This document shows positions 1-10,564 of a stretch of 64,000 nt of DNA, piece after piece. The stretch covers positions 34,228,520 through 34,292,519 of the forward strand of contig CM070625.1 of assembly GCA_036346255.1 (NCBI GenBank), read 5' to 3'. Under the pieces are notes generated by a model that saw nothing but the letters and a program-made list of their open reading frames with translations, made no database searches and was not told the DNA's origin. Positions within the stretch are counted from its first letter, which is position 1. Every line of letters starts with the position of its first letter. The translations under genes were made by a program, and so were the position numbers. The stretch is from Ampelocalamus luodianensis (Eukaryota > Streptophyta > Magnoliopsida > Poales > Poaceae).

Positions 1-1400
1 CTTGCCAAGCGCCAGTAGCAGTGTTCCTCATGAATAAGCTGTAGCATTTGATCAATGGATCCTGCCTCGAACACCCTGTTATTCCGCTCTTTCCAGATCA
101 TCCAAACGACTAAAATGAACCAAGAGTCAAACTCCCTTCTCTTCGGCAAAGGTAGAGAGCCTCGAGAAGAAAGCCAATCTTGGATTGATCTTGCTTTGGC
201 GAAGGCCGACTGGTTGGGAAAGACGACCTTGGAAAGCTCCGATGCCAGCTTCCTGGCGAGTACTTTGGAGAGGAGTTTAGCGCAGATATGCAGCAGACTG
301 ATGGGTCGATAGTCACGCGGTTCTTGTGCATCTAGCTTCTTTGGTACAAGGTTAGCATTGCTTGATTCAGTAGGTCAAAGTTATTCCTTGCCAAGCAACC
401 CAAGCAATGGAATGCCGCCATGACGTCGGTCTTTATAAACTCCCAACACCGTTGGTAGAAAAGACCAGTGAACCCATTTGACCCTGGTGCCTTACCTAAA
501 GCTAGGTGTTTGACTACTTCCCAAACCCCGATTCGGAGAAACTTGTGTCTAGTGCCAGAAGATCAAAATAAGGGACACTCAGGAACTTCAAATCCAGGGT
601 ATACGTGCGATGTGCCGACATGCCAATGAGCTTGGTGAAGTGGCCATGAAAGGCCTCCAGCTCAGCTTGAGAATGAACCCAAGAGCCATCAACCCTTACT
701 TTTGAGATGAAATTTCGGCGCCCGTAATTGTTGCCATGAAGATGAAAGAAACGCGTGTTCGCGTCACCTTCCCGCATCCATTTCAACCACGATCAATGCT
801 GCGTGATAGTGCGCTTGAAGGAGCATAGGCTGAGTAGTTTCTTCTTGAGCTCCGACCGTAACAAGCACTCCCAAGGCGAGAGATGTTTCTCTTCGGCCAA
901 ATCAAAGCGCCACAGGAGTTCTTTCGCCATTCCGATTTGTTGTCACACGTTGCCGCACTGACGTTGGCTCCAGCTCTGCAGGGAACGGCTAGCTGCTTTG
1001 AGGAGAGCATCTAGTCGTCAAATAGGGTCCAAGATGGCCACGTCACAGCGCCATGCCTCTTTTGACTGCCTCCTGGAAGCCGACCAGCTTCGTCTATAAG
1101 GACTCGAAACGAAAACGCTTTTTGTTGGCAAAGTGGAAAGCTATGGACAACAGCATTGGACAATGATTCGAGGCTGTGGACGAGAGAGCTTGGAGGAAGC
1201 AATTCGGGAACAGAGCTTCCCAGTCTGGTGACACAAAGACCCTATCGATGCACTCTAAGGTTGGTCATTCCCTTGCGTTTGTCCAACATGAAGGCTCGCC
1301 CATTGAAGTGGATCTCTTTGAGCCCTAGATCATCAATCAACCTTCGAAAGGATCCCATTAGGCGCCTGTTTACCCTGGGTTCTTATCCGACGCTGTTAAG
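1..1400 (-). mobile_element. LINE (non-LTR) ORF2 fragment, copy A
   Basis: Read on the minus strand, this is a decayed non-LTR retrotransposon ORF2. From about 1,400 downward it shows the end of the AP-endonuclease domain (a SDHCP-like motif near 1,150), then a linker with the hallmark W-x-x-EGDANTRFFH (about 730-790), then the start of reverse transcriptase with LALGKAPGSNG and DYRPIS (about 300-500). The last 140 bases encode the C-terminal part (VWMIWKERNNRVFEAGS), so the core of RT is deleted. Stops and frameshifts interrupt it. The 5' side is cut at 1,401 by a short-LTR retroelement. A diverged second copy lies at 4,494-5,527. The family assignment is firm; the exact clade is not determined. 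Confidence 0.85.
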
Positions 1401-2310
1401 TGTTATGAATACTATGTGTGTATATTGAAGATGCCCAATGAGCAATATATATATGGTACAAAGGGACACAAGTCTAAACCATAATACAATAGGAAATACC
1501 ACTAATATCCTTAACAACCCCCCCCCCTCTCAAATGCAAGGCGTATGCAATAGCATTGCATTTGGAAAGGGTTGACACTAAAATAGGAAAAATCCAAAGT
1601 CCAAGTCTTGATAATGTCGTCGTAGCATGTAACTCTTGGAAAATATGTCGATAAAAGATCTCCCATTCGGGGACTCTTGGAAAATATGTCGATAAAAGAT
1701 CTCCCATTCGGGGTCGCGCGACAACTCCTAAAGCACAAAGTGCAGGAGCAAAGTCGACCACGGCAACATGACGAAGAAGATGATGAGACCGACAAAAATA
1801 AAGAAAACTGTCAAATCAAGTCGAATAGGAATATATAAAAGTATGGCCGCACAGATCGAAGTCCAAGACGGCGGCGACGCAGTGCACAGGAAGTGCAATA
1901 GAGATGCAGTGCACAAGAAGCGCCGCGAGACGCGCAGTGCACAGAAGCGCAGCGAGACGCGGTGCGTAAGCGCAACAGACGCATGCACAAGCTTAGTCAC
2001 CGGAGCGCGGACGACGCGGCGATCTCGTTCCGAACGTCGTCCGGATCGCGGGCGGAACGCGTCGGTCGATCGACGAACGCCGGCGGAACTCGACCCGCCG
2101 CCGCCGCGCGATCCATCGAACTCGACCGCGCGCCGCGCGCCGTCCGCGAACTCGACCCGCCGCGCGGAACTCGACGCGAATGGAAGACCACCGCGGGGAA
2201 GGCCAAACGCCGCATCGGGAAGGGAGTCGCGCGTCTGCATCGGGGCTAGGCGAGGGAGGCGAAGCGCAACCGTCCCCATTAATCCGTCGCGGAAGGCCAA
2301 GAGGTCAGAT
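1401..2310 (-). mobile_element. Truncated short-LTR non-autonomous retrotransposon, copy A
   Basis: An LTR of 116 bp (1,401-1,516, starting tgttatgaat and ending ccttaaca on the plus strand) is followed by a C-rich run whose complement is a polypurine tract, so the element points to the minus strand. Its internal region matches the complete copy at 5,528-7,415 for about 400 bp and then diverges into GC-rich sequence. The second LTR is missing. Inside is a 41-bp tandem duplication (1,632-1,672 and 1,673-1,713) that the other copy lacks. ORFs are open on both strands in the GC-rich part (1,730-2,320), which I take as composition rather than coding. The right edge near 2,310 is approximate. Confidence 0.7.
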
Positions 2311-2449
2311 ACTCAGACCCGTTGATATCCCTCGTCTCGTCCCTCTTCTCTGCTCCTTCCAGTGATCCAGTCCAGTATTTCGTTCCCTACCATACACTTC
2401 TCTCTCTCTCACGTGGCTCTGTAGCCACATTTATGAGCCGCCTTTCGCA

Positions 2450-4302
2450 ATGGCGTTCGGATCGGGGTCTAGGAAGCGCAGTCGGTCCGAGGATGATGAA
2501 GACCTACACGCCGATGGTGAAGACATAGACGCCGGTGAGGAAGGGGTCATCGAACTCGACGATGAAGAGGAAGAACAACCCGCAGCTGGTAAGATAAATC
2601 CTCTCGTCGCTGAAATTACTATGCTTGGAGGAGAAAAAGGAAAGAACGACGGTGGATCAAAGCATTGGAGATGCAACCATTGCAAGAAGACATTCAAAAG
2701 TAGCTTAACCAGGGTTCGTGTTCATCTTCTTGGTGCTCAACCGGGCAAGAAACCACAGATTCAGCGTTGTCCTGTTCTCCTAAATGATGTGGCCAAGACC
2801 CGAGAATTACGGGATAAGGTAGATAGTCTTTTTCTATACATAATAGATATTACCTGTTGTTAGATTCAGAGTTTCAGACTTCAGAGAATCAGAGATGCAT
2901 TTTTTTGTTGGTGTTAACAGGTTAAAGAAGTTGAACAATCTTCAAAATCAGTGCAGCAGAAAGGGAGGCTGTTGAACAATTCATTAGCACAAGCCTTTGG
3001 TGCAGCAGAAAGGGATGCTGTTGATTTGAAAGTAATGCAATTCATTGCAGCTAATGGCATCTCTTTCAACGTCTTAAGAAGCCCTTATTATTCTGAGATG
3101 GTTACAGCTATTAATAATGCTCCAAAGGGATATAAAGGTCCTGGCAGTGAGAAGGCCAGAACCACTCTCTTAGATGCACTCAAGAGGAATGTAGAAAATG
3201 ATTTATCAACAGTGAGAGATACTTGGTAAGTTTAAAGTTTTCAATTCTTTTACAAGCTACTGATATATTTTGTAACTAACAATCTCTTATCTTGTTTTAT
3301 AAAAATAGGTTAACACAAGGAGTCTCTGTTGTGTCTGATGGATGGACTAATATTAAAGGCCAGCCACTGTTAAATGTTCTTGCCTCAAATAGCGTCGGTT
3401 CATGCTTCTTATATGCAGAAGATTTCTCTGGAATTGAAAAAACTGGTGAAGCAATTGCTGAGTTTTTACTGAAAGCCATTGAAGAAATTGGACCCAAAAA
3501 TGTCATTCAAGTGGTGACCGACAATGCATCAAACTGTAAAGCCGCAGGCAGGGAAATTCAGAAAGTAAGAGTTTTGATTTGTTGTTCATTTGATTTGTTG
3601 TTTGTTTCTTACTTTCCCATATAAGCACATATTTGTCAGAAAGTAAGAGTTTTGAAACATCTTTTTCAGGTTCATAACCACATCTTTTGGAGTCCATGTA
3701 CAGCGCACACCTTGAATCTCATATTCAAGGATTTTGCGAGAAAATTCCCATGGATGGAAGATACCTACACGGCGGGTAAAGCTATTGTCAACTTTTTCCG
3801 GAGCCATTGTCATTGTCTAGCCATGTTCAGAAATAATTCTCATTTGGACCTACTGAAGGTGGCAAAAACTCGATTTGCCAGCCATTACATTTTATTGGAA
3901 AGGCTCCGTACGGTGAGAGATGGGCTTACCACCACTGTAGTAACCAGACAATGGAAAGATTGGGTGAAAAGCTGCAATAGTGATCAGCAGCAACAAGCAA
4001 AGGCCATTGTTGATACAATCAATGATGAATACTTTTGGACTTTGGTTGACAACATCCTTGCCATCACAGAGCCTATATACTCAGTATTGAGGTTCAGCGA
4101 TGGAGAAGGTCCAAAAATGGGAGAAATATATGAGAGAATGGACAACATGGTTGGAAAGATCAAAGACATCATGACCCAGGATGACAACCCTCACAAGCAT
4201 GACTATCCACAGGTCGAAGAAATAATTATGGACCGCTGGGAGAAGATGAACACTCCTCTTCACAGTTTGGCATTTGCTCTCAATCCAAAATATTATGATT
4301 AA
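2450..4302 (+). pseudogene. hAT transposase gene, 3'-truncated
   Basis: Four exons read in frame: 2,450-2,818, 2,921-3,225, 3,309-3,564 and 3,670-4,302, each with GT-AG borders. The product starts with an acidic nuclear-type N-terminus (KRSRSEDDED), then a BED zinc finger (WRCNHCKKTFKSSL, about residues 75-95), then a DUF659-like block (VSVVSDGWTNIKGQPLLN, VTDNASNCKAAG) and the RNase H-like transposase core (SPCTAHTLNLIFKDF, AKTRFASHYILLERL). It ends at LNPKYYD followed by a stop codon formed exactly at a duplication junction. The C-terminal hAT dimerisation domain is absent, so it should be inactive. No terminal inverted repeats were recognised. It encodes a DNA transposase of the hAT superfamily, not a host enzyme. 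Confidence 0.85.
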
Positions 4303-4493
4303 TCTCATATTCAAGGATTTTGCGAGAAAATTCCCATGGATGGAAGATACCTACACGGCGGGTAAAGCTATTGTCAACTTTTTCCGGAGCCATTGTCATT
4401 GTCTAGCCATGTTCAGAAATAATTCTCATTTGGACCTACTGAAGGTGGCAAAAACTCGATTTGCCAGCCATTACATTTTATTGGAAAGGCTCC
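4301..4493 (+). repeat. 193-bp duplicate of hAT exon 4 segment
   Basis: This stretch repeats 3,715-3,907 without any difference that I could see. It begins right after the last in-frame hAT codon and supplies part of its stop codon, then joins directly to LINE copy B at 4,494. The same LINE position in copy A is 341. The arrangement implies a recent rearrangement, or an assembly join, that linked an hAT fragment to a second LINE copy. Confidence 0.85.
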
Positions 4494-5527
4494 TTGGTAC
4501 AAGGTTAGCATTGCTTGATTCGAGAGGTCAAAGTTATTCCTTGCCAAGCAACCCAAGCAATGGAATGCCGCCATGACGTCGGTCTTTATAAACTCCCAAC
4601 ACCGTTGGTAGAAAAGACCGATGAACCCATTTGACCTCGGTGCCTTACCTAAAGCTAGGTGTTTGACTACTTCCCAAACCTCCGATTCGAGAAACTTGTG
4701 TCTAGTGCCGAAGATCAAAATAAGGGACACTCGGAACTTCAAATCCAGGGTATACGTGCGATGTGCCGACATGCCAATGAGCTTGGTAAAGTGGCCATGA
4801 AAGGCCTCCAATCGGCTTGAGAATGAACCAAGAGCCATCAACCCTTACTTTTGAGATGAAATTTGGCGCTGTAATTGTTGCCATGAAGATGAAAGAAACG
4901 CGTGTTCGCGTCACCTTCCCGCATCCATTTCAACCACGATCAATGCTTTGCGTGATAGTGCGCTTGAAGGAGCATAGGTGAGTAGTTTCTTCTTGAGCTC
5001 CGACCGTAACAAGCACTCCCAAGGCGAGAGATGTTTCTCTTGGCCAAATCAAAGCGCCACAGGAGTTCTTTCGCCATTCCGATTTGTTGTCACACGTAAA
5101 TCGCGACCGACGTTGGCTCGGCTATGCGAGGAACGGCTAGTCGCTTTGGAGAGCATCTAGTCGTCAAATAGGGTCCAAGATGGCCACGCCACGGCGCCAT
5201 GCCTCTTTTGATCGCCTCCGAAGCCGACCACCTTCGTCTATAAGGACTCAAAGCGAAACGCTTTTTCTTGGCAAAGTGGAAAGCTATGGACAACAACATT
5301 GGGCAATGATTCGGTCGTGGGCGAGAGCTTGGAGGAAGCAATTCGAAACGAGCTTCCCAGTCGGTGACACAAAGACCCTATCGATGCACTCTAAGGTTGG
5401 TCATTCCTTGCGTTTGTCCAACATGAAGGCTCGCCATTAAAGTGGATCTCTTTGAGCCTAGATCATCAATCAACCTTCAAAGGATCCCATTAGGCGCTGT
5501 TTACCTCGGTTCTTATCCGACGTTAAG
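4494..5527 (-). mobile_element. LINE ORF2 fragment, copy B (RT to endonuclease end)
   Basis: Homologous to 341-1,400 along its full length and read on the minus strand. It has the same landmarks: EGDANTRFF-like linker, LALGKAPRSNG of early RT, and the endonuclease end. Differences from copy A are strikingly concentrated at CAG and CTG trinucleotides, which here are replaced by CG, CGA or TCG. The endonuclease N-terminus continues at 7,416-7,780 beyond a short-LTR retroelement that inserted into the domain. Confidence 0.85.
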
Positions 5528-7415
5528 TGTTATGAATATTGTGTGTGTATATTGAAGATGCCCAATGAGCAATATATATATGGTACAAAGGGACGCAAGT
5601 CTAAACCATAATACAATAGGAAATACCACTAATATCCTTAACAACCCCTCAAATGCAAGGCGTATGCAATAGCATTGCATTTGGAAAGGGTTGACACTAA
5701 AATAGGAAAAATCCAAAGTCCAAGTCTTGATAATGTCGTCGTAGCATGCAGCTCTTGGAAAATATGTCGATACAAGATCTCCCATTTGGGGTCGCGCGAC
5801 AACTCATAAAGCACAAAGTGCAAGAGCAAAATCGACCACGGCAACATGACGAAGAAGATGATGAGACCGACAAAAATAAAGAAAACTGTCAAATCAAGTC
5901 GAATAGGAATATATAAAAGTATGGCCGCACAGATCAAAGTCCAAGACGGCGGCGACGCAGTGCACAGGAAGTGCAATAGAGATGCAATGCATGAGGCGCA
6001 GCGAGAGACGCAGATGCACGAAAGCGCAGCGAGACGGCGCACGTGCGCAACGAGACGCAGCGTGCGAAGCGCAATAGATGAACATTGCAAAAGAAGCGCG
6101 ACGCAATGCACAAGAAGCGCAACGGAGACGCAATGCACAAGAAGCGCGACGCAATGCACAAAAAGTACACCGGAGACGCGGTGCGGAAGAAGCGCGTCGG
6201 CCTTAAAAGCTTGGGCGGCGGATCTGCAACGGCTTGAAGAAAAGAACAGCGGTTGCTGCCATGCAAAAGACAATTCCTATGTTTCTATGACTGATGATAA
6301 ATTTGTGAACTGACATGGCTTAGACGAACTCAAAGATAAAGTGGTGCGAATTTGGATGAACACAACGGAAGAAACGACACAAATAAAAAAGACTCAAAGG
6401 ATAGCTAGCAGCAAATACTAGCATCAGCAGAGGAGACACAATCTCCACCTCCAACCAGAAAGAACTAGGAGCGAAGGAACCACATGCAGCCAGAATAGCT
6501 AGCGTAGTCGGCCTAACCTCATCCCTCCTACAAGCCACACCATGCCAATAAGCCATAGGACCAACAACTTCATCACCATAAGCACTAGTGCTTTCCACAA
6601 AAGATCTACCTCCCTCTTTTCACAACCGAGCATCCCAATCCAACCCAATTGGAACCAAAAGCCAACTCTCCTCAGCAGCTCGTACATCGGAACCAAAAAG
6701 CCAAAAACCATCTCTCCTCAGCAGAAAGCAGAGAGGCAGCGGGGGAGGCCCAATCGAGAGGAAAGCCAAGAAGGCGGCGGCGGATCCATCGTTCGCAGAG
6801 GACGTCGGGGCTCGACGAGCGGCGGCTCGGAAGGCGCGAGCAGAGGCGAGGTCGCGGCAGAGGCTGGGGCTGAGGCGATGGCGGCGGCGTCGACGCGGAT
6901 CCAGCGGCAGCCTCGCAGCGACGCGACGACCGAGAAGAAGCGCTGGAGGCGCGTCTCGGACACGAGATCTGGGCGCCAGTCTGCGACGAAGATGCGGCGT
7001 TGGTGTTGCCGAGGGGCCCGAAGATGCGGCGCGGCCCGACGAGGCACCAGATGACGGATGAGTCAAAGAAGACGCGGTCGCGGGCACGTCCGCGCGGTAG
7101 TTGCCGAGGGGCCCGAAGATGCGGCGTTGGCAGCAGCCGAAGGGGACAATGGCGGCATAGCGCCAGGCGACGTCAGGCAAAGACGGCGCTCAGCCGGATG
7201 GATCCGGATCTGGCCGCCCCCAGGAGCGAAGATTGCTCCTCCCGGCGGCAGCGGAGAACGACGAGCGGCGGCTACAGTAGCTCTGATACCATGTTATGAA
7301 TATTGTGTGTGTATATTGAAGATGCCCAATGAGCAATATATATAGGGTACAAAGGGACACAAGTCTAAACCCTAATACAATAGGAAATACCACTAATATC
7401 CTTATATCCTTAACA
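5528..7415 (-). mobile_element. Complete non-autonomous copia-type LTR element (short LTRs)
   Basis: Two direct LTRs bound the element: 5,528-5,643 (116 bp) and 7,292-7,415 (124 bp, with an 8-bp extra ttatatcc). On the minus strand each runs TGTTAAGG to CATAACA. Next to the right LTR is a primer-binding site complementary to initiator-methionine tRNA (TGGTATCAGAGC, 7,280-7,291). Next to the left LTR is a short polypurine tract (TTTGAGGGG, 5,644-5,653). Flanking ttaag and gtaag (5,523-5,527 and 7,416-7,420) form a near-perfect 5-bp target duplication. The 1.65-kb interior has no gag or pol similarity, so it must use proteins of other elements. It sits inside the endonuclease domain of a LINE. 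Confidence 0.85.
5955..6180 (+). repeat. Imperfect short tandem repeats inside the short-LTR element
   Basis: Units of about 18-24 bp built on the theme GAAGCGCGACGCAATGCACAA recur with variation across this stretch. A plus-strand frame through it would repeat RSATQCT. The repeats are contiguous with no unique spacers. Related but more degenerate units occur in copy A at about 1,880-1,990. A role is unknown; it may be slippage expansion in a non-coding interior. Confidence 0.65.
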
Positions 7416-7780
7416 GTAAGATGAGATTGAAGTCTCCAAGCACCATCAAGGGCCGGATATAGAGGTTTGAACATCGCGAAGTTCCTGCTGGAACACGCCT
7501 TTGGAAGCACCGTTCGTGGGGGCATAAACTACCGATAGCCAGGAGAACGACCGGCAAGGATAAGCTACTTTGGCTGTGATGGAGTGCTCTCTTGCATTTG
7601 TTGTCTAGATGATAGCCTTGCTCAAATTCCAAGCTAAAAGAATGCCTCCTCTAGTTTGGGAAGCCGACAGGTAGCAAAACACGTCAAACGAGGTTCCTAG
7701 GATTTCCAGTAAGATGGTCGAGTCAATTACATCGAGCTTGGTTTCCTGAAAACAAGTGATCGCCGCATGGGTTTCTCTAA
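7416..7780 (-). mobile_element. LINE endonuclease N-terminal fragment (rest of copy B)
   Basis: On the minus strand this encodes the start of an L1-type AP-endonuclease. QETKLDVIDSTILLEILG lies near 7,700-7,760, a GGILLAWN motif near 7,640, SWLSVVYAPTNGA near 7,520, and it ends at GDFNLIL exactly where the short-LTR element inserted. Removing that element restores continuity with 5,527 downward. Stop codons are present, so it is a dead copy. Confidence 0.8.
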
Positions 7781-8890
7781 CCACACTTCACTCCAATTGA
7801 GGAAAAGACGTTCTTGGCCTTCTTCCCCTTCAATGCCCCCGAACGTTCCATCACTGCCACTGAAAAACTTCTCTTCCCTTCAATGCCACTGGATCATTTT
7901 TATCTACCCTTTATTGCCACTATCCCTTGACCGTGAGCTGGGTGTTAAGTTGGACAGGAAAAGACATTCTTGGCCTTCTTCCCCTTTGTTTGTTCCTTCC
8001 TCTTCATGTTAACGTGGAAGCTCCATCACCATCTCCATGTCCCCTGTCACTCTGCAGAGGGATGTGTGGCTAAGGTGGAGAAGATTAGGACAGCGGTGGT
8101 TGTTGGTTTGCATGTGATACACATCTGAATCGGGATGACGCTGTCGTGGGCCATCCAATTTCTTCCTTTCCTTACCGCGGCCATCAACCTCCACAGTGTT
8201 GCAATCCTCAACTCCAACCACCACACAACCCTTCTCCAGTCCTCCAACTCTTCCCCCTCCCCACAACAAAAAATAAATCCACAAATCCATCACCTCTCTC
8301 TAGCCTTCCTCTGCTCACCAAAGAGAAGGATGAGCAATCGGCGAAGGACACGAGTCACACGACCACGACAACGAGGTCGAGGGCGAGGCCGTCGATAACT
8401 TGAAGTGTGTGGGAGCATGTCGCCAACGCTAAGGCCGGGGGAGGCATGCGCGCCCGAGGACACGATGGCGGCGAGGTGCGTGGTGGTGAGCGACGAGACG
8501 GCCCCACCGGCTGCGGCGAGGTGGAGAGGCTGGCGTCATTGGTGGCAGACGCGCACTGCCTCAAAGGGCACGATGGAGAGGACTTAGCAGAGAACGGCGA
8601 CCATGGCAGGCGTGCGCAACTCAAGGGGGAGGGCTCGGCGAGTTCAAGGGGGAGAGGAATTGCTGCGGATGGGTAGGAGAGAGGAAGAGAAAGAGAGGAG
8701 AGAGAGTAGGGCACGGTCGGTGGGGCAGGAGAGAGCATAGTGGAGAAGGAAGAAGGAAGAAGGTGAGGGCAAGTTGGGAATTTTGTGAAAATATTAGTAA
8801 CTTGTTTTTTGACTAACGACAACTGAGACTAATGGGGGTGACAACAGTGGCATCGGAGGGTGAAGAATTATACTATTCCTTTTCAAAAAT
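7781..8890. other. Unassigned repetitive stretch, possible Mutator-like or gene-capture element
   Basis: The left part has two similar blocks reading aggaaaagacRttcttggcc (7,800 and 7,957) and several tgccact words, a style seen in tandem termini of rice Mutator-like elements. The right part (8,330-8,680) is GC-rich with overlapping ORFs on both strands and no recognisable domain. Near 8,850 the word gccactgttg occurs in inverse orientation. I could not define terminal repeats or a target duplication, so no element is claimed. Confidence 0.3.
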
Positions 8891-8911
8891 AATTTGTGCC
8901 CGCAGGTTTAC

Positions 8912-9451
8912 ATGCAATATATGCATAATTTTCTTTGGTCTATTGTTATTCCATTAGGTAGTCATTCAACTCATCAGACAATAGTGGCTTTGGGTACGTT
9001 TGAATCTATAGTTCATTTCGCCATCCTAGGAGAGGGTGAACTAGCCTACTTAAGCACTTGCCTGGAAAATCCTATAAATCATCTCCAATCAAAAATGGAC
9101 AAAAAGAGCGTTGGTGCTCCCGATCAATATGAATGTAGAACTACACGAGGCCATGCTGAGCGGCTTCACAAGTGGATAGGGATCTCGATGGAGTTGCAGG
9201 AAGCGATCACGGCAAATGACAGTAGGGCAAGAATGACATATGGCATCGTTGCGTCGCCACATAACATGAATTTAAGCTCCCTCATAGGAGTCAAGCTCGC
9301 TTGCCCACATGGGAGTGTCGATTTGGCTCTCCACATTGTGCAAGAATTTTACTGCGGTTGCAGACTATCTTCCGAAGTAAACCAAGATTTTTATCTCTAC
9401 CAAATGCCTCCTTGTCAAGCAAGCATTATTATCAAATCGCGCGACGATTAG
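8912..9451 (+). pseudogene. Unrecognised ORF interrupted by a hAT-type element
   Basis: An open frame of about 170 codons starts at the first ATG (8,912) and reaches the insertion point of a non-autonomous element at 9,424; the last codons before the stop at 9,451 belong to that element. With the element and one target copy removed, the frame would stop a few codons later (10,386 onward). The predicted peptide is of mixed composition with two cysteine-containing patches (near residues 130 and 145), no signal peptide and no membrane segment. I recognise no family. It may be an exon of a captured gene, since cccgcag just upstream resembles a splice acceptor. Moderate length alone makes coding plausible but unproven. 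Confidence 0.35.
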
Positions 9452-10377
9452 TCGTAAAGTCAGCCTGGGAGCACGACTGGAGGCCCTCGGCTCGATTAGT
9501 TGCCTAGTCGGGCGACTTGGAAATCAAGTCGACGATTAGCCACGACTATTCGCGCGACTTGGCTCATGGAACAGAGGGAAAGGTGAACGGGAAGGGGAGG
9601 GTGCCATGGAGAACACGGGAAGGTGAAGGGGAAGGCGAGGGGGATTAGGGCAGGGACGAGAGGAGAAACACTTGCGAGGTGCGAACGACAGTTGGGACGA
9701 CGCCGGCGGCAGAGGCAATGGTGGTGACGACGCCGGCGATAGAGGCAATGGCGATGACGGTACAGGGGAAAGGATGGGAGATGGAGGAGAGGCAGTTGAG
9801 GGTTTCCACTTTGTTGGATTGCTTCTTGGGCTACGTGGGCCGATGGACTACATGGGTTGAGTGTCGTAAGCAAGCAAGGTTTACTAAAAGGAATACCCTA
9901 GCTGCAGCGCTCACGCAGCCGCAATTCCCTCGTCTCGCGACGCTACTGCTTCCTCTCCCTTGCTGCGGTGCTGAACCCGCAGTTCCCTCGCGATGGCAAC
10001 GACTCCTTCGTCCTCGGCTCCAGCCTCCATCGGCAGCGTCGCCCGCACCTCTAGGTTCCTCTCCCGTCGTTTGAGATCCTTTTTTCTCCTTAGCACTTCC
10101 CTCATCTCCCCCTCTCCCTTGAGATCCTTTTTTCTCCTTAGCACTTCCCTCCTCTCCCCCTCTCCCTTAGATCCTTTTTTCTCCTTAGCACTTCCCTCTC
10201 GGTTTTTCTACTCCATTTTGTTGTTGTAGTCGTAGATCTAGTGGCAATAGCCATAGCAGTAGCAGCAGGACTAGCACCAAGCCATGCCTTCTACTCGATC
10301 ACGACTAGTCGCACGACTAATCGCCTAGGTTGACAAGTCGGCCCGGTGGCGACTCGACTTTACGACCTAATAACCAT
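9424..10377. mobile_element. hAT-type non-autonomous element (954 bp)
   Basis: Perfect 8-bp target duplications caagcaag lie at 9,416-9,423 and 10,378-10,385. The ends are inverted relatives: left CATTATTATCAAATCG, right (reverse strand) CATGGTTATTAGGTCG. Both subterminal regions are packed with GACTAGTCG, CGACTT and AGTCG words, which in hAT elements are candidate transposase-binding sites. The interior is GC-rich with no transposase. It contains a tandem repeat of a ~53-bp pyrimidine-rich unit (gagatccttttttctcctta, three partial copies at 10,072-10,195). The same terminal signature occurs at 21,256-21,941 and 40,260-40,370. Confidence 0.8.
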
Positions 10378-10564
10378 GCAAGCAAGACTAGAACTCCCCT
10401 AGCCTAAGATCCTAAGCAAAAAAACAAAAAGAAAAAGAAATAATTGCATATTTGCCACTTCAAAGGTGTGCAATTTGAGATCTGCCACCCTATTCGAGCT
10501 AATTGCATATTTGTAATCGCAGAGAAGGGAGATAGGTTTTTTTTTCACTGCCGGGACATAGAAA

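Noticed and set aside
1728..2325. 190-codon and 185-codon ORFs on opposite strands
   Set aside because: GC-rich interior of a non-autonomous retroelement; arginine-rich translation in every frame suggests composition, not coding.
5955..6180. Regular short repeats that might look like a CRISPR array
   Set aside because: Units are adjacent, imperfect, without unique spacers, and lie inside an LTR element of a plant genome.
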